Source: Flavobacteriaceae bacterium (GTDB taxonomy: Bacteria > Bacteroidota > Bacteroidia > Flavobacteriales > Flavobacteriaceae). From it: a DNA stretch of 64,000 nt. The DNA lies in NCBI GenBank assembly GCA_013043685.1, contig JABDNT010000044.1, positions 1-64,000 on the forward strand, written 5' to 3'. Shown here in pieces: positions 62,124-64,000 of this stretch. The notes beneath the pieces were generated by a model that ran no database searches, had not been told where the DNA came from, and worked only from the letters and a program-made list of their open reading frames with translations. Every line of letters starts with the position of its first letter. The stretch's first letter is position 1. Position numbers and translations under genes: made by a program.

Positions 62124-63068
62124 ATGAATAGAAAAATTACCACATTGTTATGTTCGGCAGTACTTCTATCATTCTCATCTTGTCAAAATACCGAAAAGGG
62201 CCTTAGCATGAATAGCGTTGCCCTTATCGGTTCTAAAGAGACTAAGAGCGAGGAAGTAAGAAACCTATCTCAGGAGTTCAAGGATTATTGGTATGCGGGT
62301 GAAGCTGAGATAACTTCATACGCCCTAAAACAAGAACGATACGGCGAATTGCGTGAAGGAACGGCGGTAACTGTATTCGTTACTGAGGATTTCGTTCCTG
62401 AAAAACAGGTTAAAGCGAATCGAACTTCGGATGCGAACATACCTGTTCTTAAGCAAAATTCGACCAAAAAGTTTCGTACAGGTATTTATCCCTATTCGAT
62501 AATGACCAGCACATTTAGTCCAGTTAAAAGCACCGGCCATGCCATAAAAGTGGCTAATTCTGTTCAGGAATGGTGTGGGCAGGTATATATGCAAATTAAC
62601 AATCGGGAGGCCTATGAATTTATGGGTCATTCCTACTTCGAGTCAGAAGGAGATCAAAAATTAACGCTGCCAAAAACCTGGCTGGAAGATGAATTGTGGA
62701 GCCTGGTACGGATCAATCCTGAAGAACTTCCTACAGGGGACTTATTAATACTTCCCTCCATGGAGTCGTTGCGTCTGAGACATAAAGAGGTGCGGGCCTA
62801 CGAGGCTGTCGCAAGCCTGAAACAGGGAGATTCCCTTACTACCTACGAGGTCAGGTATCCGAACCTGAAGCGTGACCTGTTGATCTATTTCAATAGTACA
62901 TTTCCATTCGAAATCGAAAAATGGGAAGAAACAAATGCTGGATGGGGGAACAAGTCGGAAAGACTCAAAACCTCGGGAACTCGAATGAAACGTATCAAGA
63001 GTGCCTATTGGACGAAAAACAGAAACTCTGACGAATACCTACGTGAAAACTTGGGGTTAAAACCTTAA
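62124..63068 (+). CDS. Lipoprotein of unknown function next to maf
   Basis: A 314-residue envelope lipoprotein. The signal ends with lipobox SFSSC (Cys20). The mature protein has segments EFKDYWYAGEAEITSYALKQ, TFSPVKSTGHAIKV, and AGWGNKSERLKTSGTRMKRI at the end. Homologues in flavobacteria are often labelled as septum formation inhibitor, probably by transfer of the label from the neighbouring maf gene; nothing in the sequence resembles Maf. Its own promoter lies within maf. It ends 8 bases before the MscS gene. Function unknown. Confidence 0.75.
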   Translation: MNRKITTLLCSAVLLSFSSCQNTEKGLSMNSVALIGSKETKSEEVRNLSQEFKDYWYAGEAEITSYALKQERYGELREGTAVTVFVTEDFVPEKQVKANRTSDANIPVLKQNSTKKFRTGIYPYSIMTSTFSPVKSTGHAIKVANSVQEWCGQVYMQINNREAYEFMGHSYFESEGDQKLTLPKTWLEDELWSLVRINPEELPTGDLLILPSMESLRLRHKEVRAYEAVASLKQGDSLTTYEVRYPNLKRDLLIYFNSTFPFEIEKWEETNAGWGNKSERLKTSGTRMKRIKSAYWTKNRNSDEYLRENLGLKP

Positions 63069-63076
63069 ATTGGGGC

Positions 63077-63631
63077 ATGAAAGAATACGTACCCGAATTA
63101 TTACAGTCTGCCATTATCATCCTGTTTCACGTTATTGTCAGGTGGATTCTGGTGCGGATAATCAGGCGATTTGCTAAAAGATCGGAAAAAGTTGAACATC
63201 GTACCGGCCTAATTGTTAAGTACATTAACCTTGCGATAATTTTCCTGATTATCTTCGGACTTATACTTATTTGGGGAGTGGAATTCACCGATGTAGGTTG
63301 GGTAATGTCTTCAGTATTTGCTGTTATTGGAATCGGATTCTTCGCACAATGGTCCATTCTATCGAATATAACCAGTGGAATTATTATGTTCTTCACCTTT
63401 CCTTATAAAATTGGTGACTTTATTATCATTCATGATAAAGAGTATGATTTTGAAGGAACTATTGATGATATTAAAGGATTTCATATTGTGATTAAAACGA
63501 AATCGGGAGAAATAATTACCTATCCGAACAGCTTGATGCTTCAGAAAGGGGTCACAGTGATAAAACCAGACGATATCGATAACTTCCTCAATGAGGAAGA
63601 TAAAAATGTTAAAGAACACCCAATAGATTAA
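63077..63631 (+). CDS. Short MscS-type mechanosensitive channel
   Basis: A 184-residue protein with helices at about residues 10-28, 48-70 and 72-105, the last being the pore helix (SSVFAVIGIGFFAQWSILSNI), and a compact beta domain (YKIGDFIIIHDKEYDFEGTIDDI). It lacks the C-terminal alpha/beta domain of E. coli MscS (286 residues), as in many short homologues. It likely opens under membrane tension to protect from osmotic downshock. It starts 8 bases after the lipoprotein stop. Confidence 0.85.
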   Translation: MKEYVPELLQSAIIILFHVIVRWILVRIIRRFAKRSEKVEHRTGLIVKYINLAIIFLIIFGLILIWGVEFTDVGWVMSSVFAVIGIGFFAQWSILSNITSGIIMFFTFPYKIGDFIIIHDKEYDFEGTIDDIKGFHIVIKTKSGEIITYPNSLMLQKGVTVIKPDDIDNFLNEEDKNVKEHPID

Positions 63632-63650
63632 TGGGCTTTTTCATTTTGGG

Positions 63651-63658
63651 TATCTTTG
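63651..63658 (+). promoter_or_regulatory. -7 promoter element TATCTTTG
   Basis: Exact TAnnTTTG match 24 bases before the PIG-L gene start. No -33 TTG. Confidence 0.5.
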
Positions 63659-63682
63659 GTTCATTCTGATTAACCCAACTCA

Positions 63683-64000
63683 ATGATGCGAAATAACTTC
63701 ATTACGTTTCTCCTCCTCAGCCTGTTTACAATTGTCTCGCTGGCTCAGAAACCAACAAAACCAACATCTTCCGAAATATACCATAACCTTCAGAAATTAA
63801 ATTTTCTGGGCTCAGCTCTATATGTAGCGGCACACCCGGATGATGAAAACACCAGGCTTATTTCATGGCTCTCAAATGATGTAAAAGCGAGGACAGCGTA
63901 CCTCTCTATGACACGGGGAGATGGCGGTCAGAACCTTATCGGTCCGGAAATTCGGGAATTATTAGGAGTTATCCGCACCCAGGAACTACTTGCCGCCCGC
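63683..64000 (+). CDS. PIG-L family deacetylase, N-terminal part (3' end outside window)
   Basis: The first 106 residues of a zinc-dependent deacetylase. A signal peptide ends near SLAQK. The metal-binding motif VAAHPDDENTRLISWL and the TRGDGGQN loop are typical of LmbE/PIG-L enzymes, which remove acetyl groups from N-acetylglucosamine-type sugars. The signal peptide indicates export, and large flavobacterial members carry extra domains that would lie beyond the window. The start may also be ATG 63686. The frame is open to the last base. Confidence 0.85.
   Translation, partial: MMRNNFITFLLLSLFTIVSLAQKPTKPTSSEIYHNLQKLNFLGSALYVAAHPDDENTRLISWLSNDVKARTAYLSMTRGDGGQNLIGPEIRELLGVIRTQELLAAR

Noticed and set aside
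1-64000. Mobile elements, CRISPR arrays, tRNA or rRNA genes.
   Set aside because: No transposase, integrase or phage genes, no regularly spaced repeats and no tRNA-like T-loop sequences with matching arms were seen.

Overview
The window is a chromosomal stretch from a member of the Bacteroidota, most likely a marine Flavobacteriaceae species; I cannot name the genus. Supporting signs are promoters of the flavobacterial type (TTG, about 20 bases, then TAnnTTTG), weak Shine-Dalgarno sequences, a type IX secretion sorting domain, a regulatory-domain/beta-barrel TonB receptor, DUF5916, DUF4834 and BatA proteins, a fused CcsB-CcsA cytochrome c factor and a UbiA prenyltransferase. There is no tRNA, rRNA, CRISPR array, insertion sequence or prophage. 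Genes are dense and base composition looks even.

Layout. 1-11.5 kb: the end of a DUF5916 protein, a LolD-type ATPase coupled to a TIGR02757 protein, a small lipoprotein, a GAF histidine kinase, a BatA protein coupled to a dihydroorotase that has lost its metal ligands, two related small membrane proteins, an esterase, a coiled-coil membrane protein and a PhnP-like metallo-hydrolase. 11.6-14.4 kb: the three-gene proton-translocating transhydrogenase operon. 14.5-21.1 kb: a conserved protein of unknown function, peroxiredoxin Bcp, an endonuclease III without any cysteine, a 50-residue small ORF, an ECF sigma factor and UvrA. 21.2-24.6 kb: a T9SS cargo protein and two secreted tyrosine/arginine-rich proteins with sigma-54-like upstream sites and a shared 3' motif. 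This is the least explained part of the window.

24.6-31.9 kb: a YfhO-type membrane protein with a glycosyltransferase, a DUF4834 protein, an outer-membrane barrel with a lysine/arginine tail, a GNAT-like protein and a secreted transglutaminase-like protein. 31.9-34.4 kb: an alpha-oxoamine synthase-type acyltransferase beside a cysteine-synthase-like enzyme, a plausible pair for the first steps of sulfonolipid (capnine) synthesis. 34.4-43.3 kb: a lipoprotein prolyl oligopeptidase, YbaB, a secreted thioredoxin, an OmpA protein with a 23-residue repeat, YegP, threonine aldolase, a secreted hypothetical protein and a large zinc protease.

43.4-49.3 kb: prfB with a programmed +1 frameshift, then an amidohydrolase, cupin, HAD phosphatase, PfkB kinase and a tightly overlapped trio (hypothetical, YceI, ArsC-like). 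49.3-55 kb: a TonB-type receptor, a tiny membrane protein, fumarase FumC, and a membrane receptor that carries its own LuxR-type DNA-binding domain. 55.2-64 kb: the CcsBA fusion, then a run of DUF2520, KdsC, UbiA, GNAT, Maf, a lipoprotein, a short MscS channel and the start of a PIG-L deacetylase. Most functions are core metabolism, envelope biogenesis and repair.
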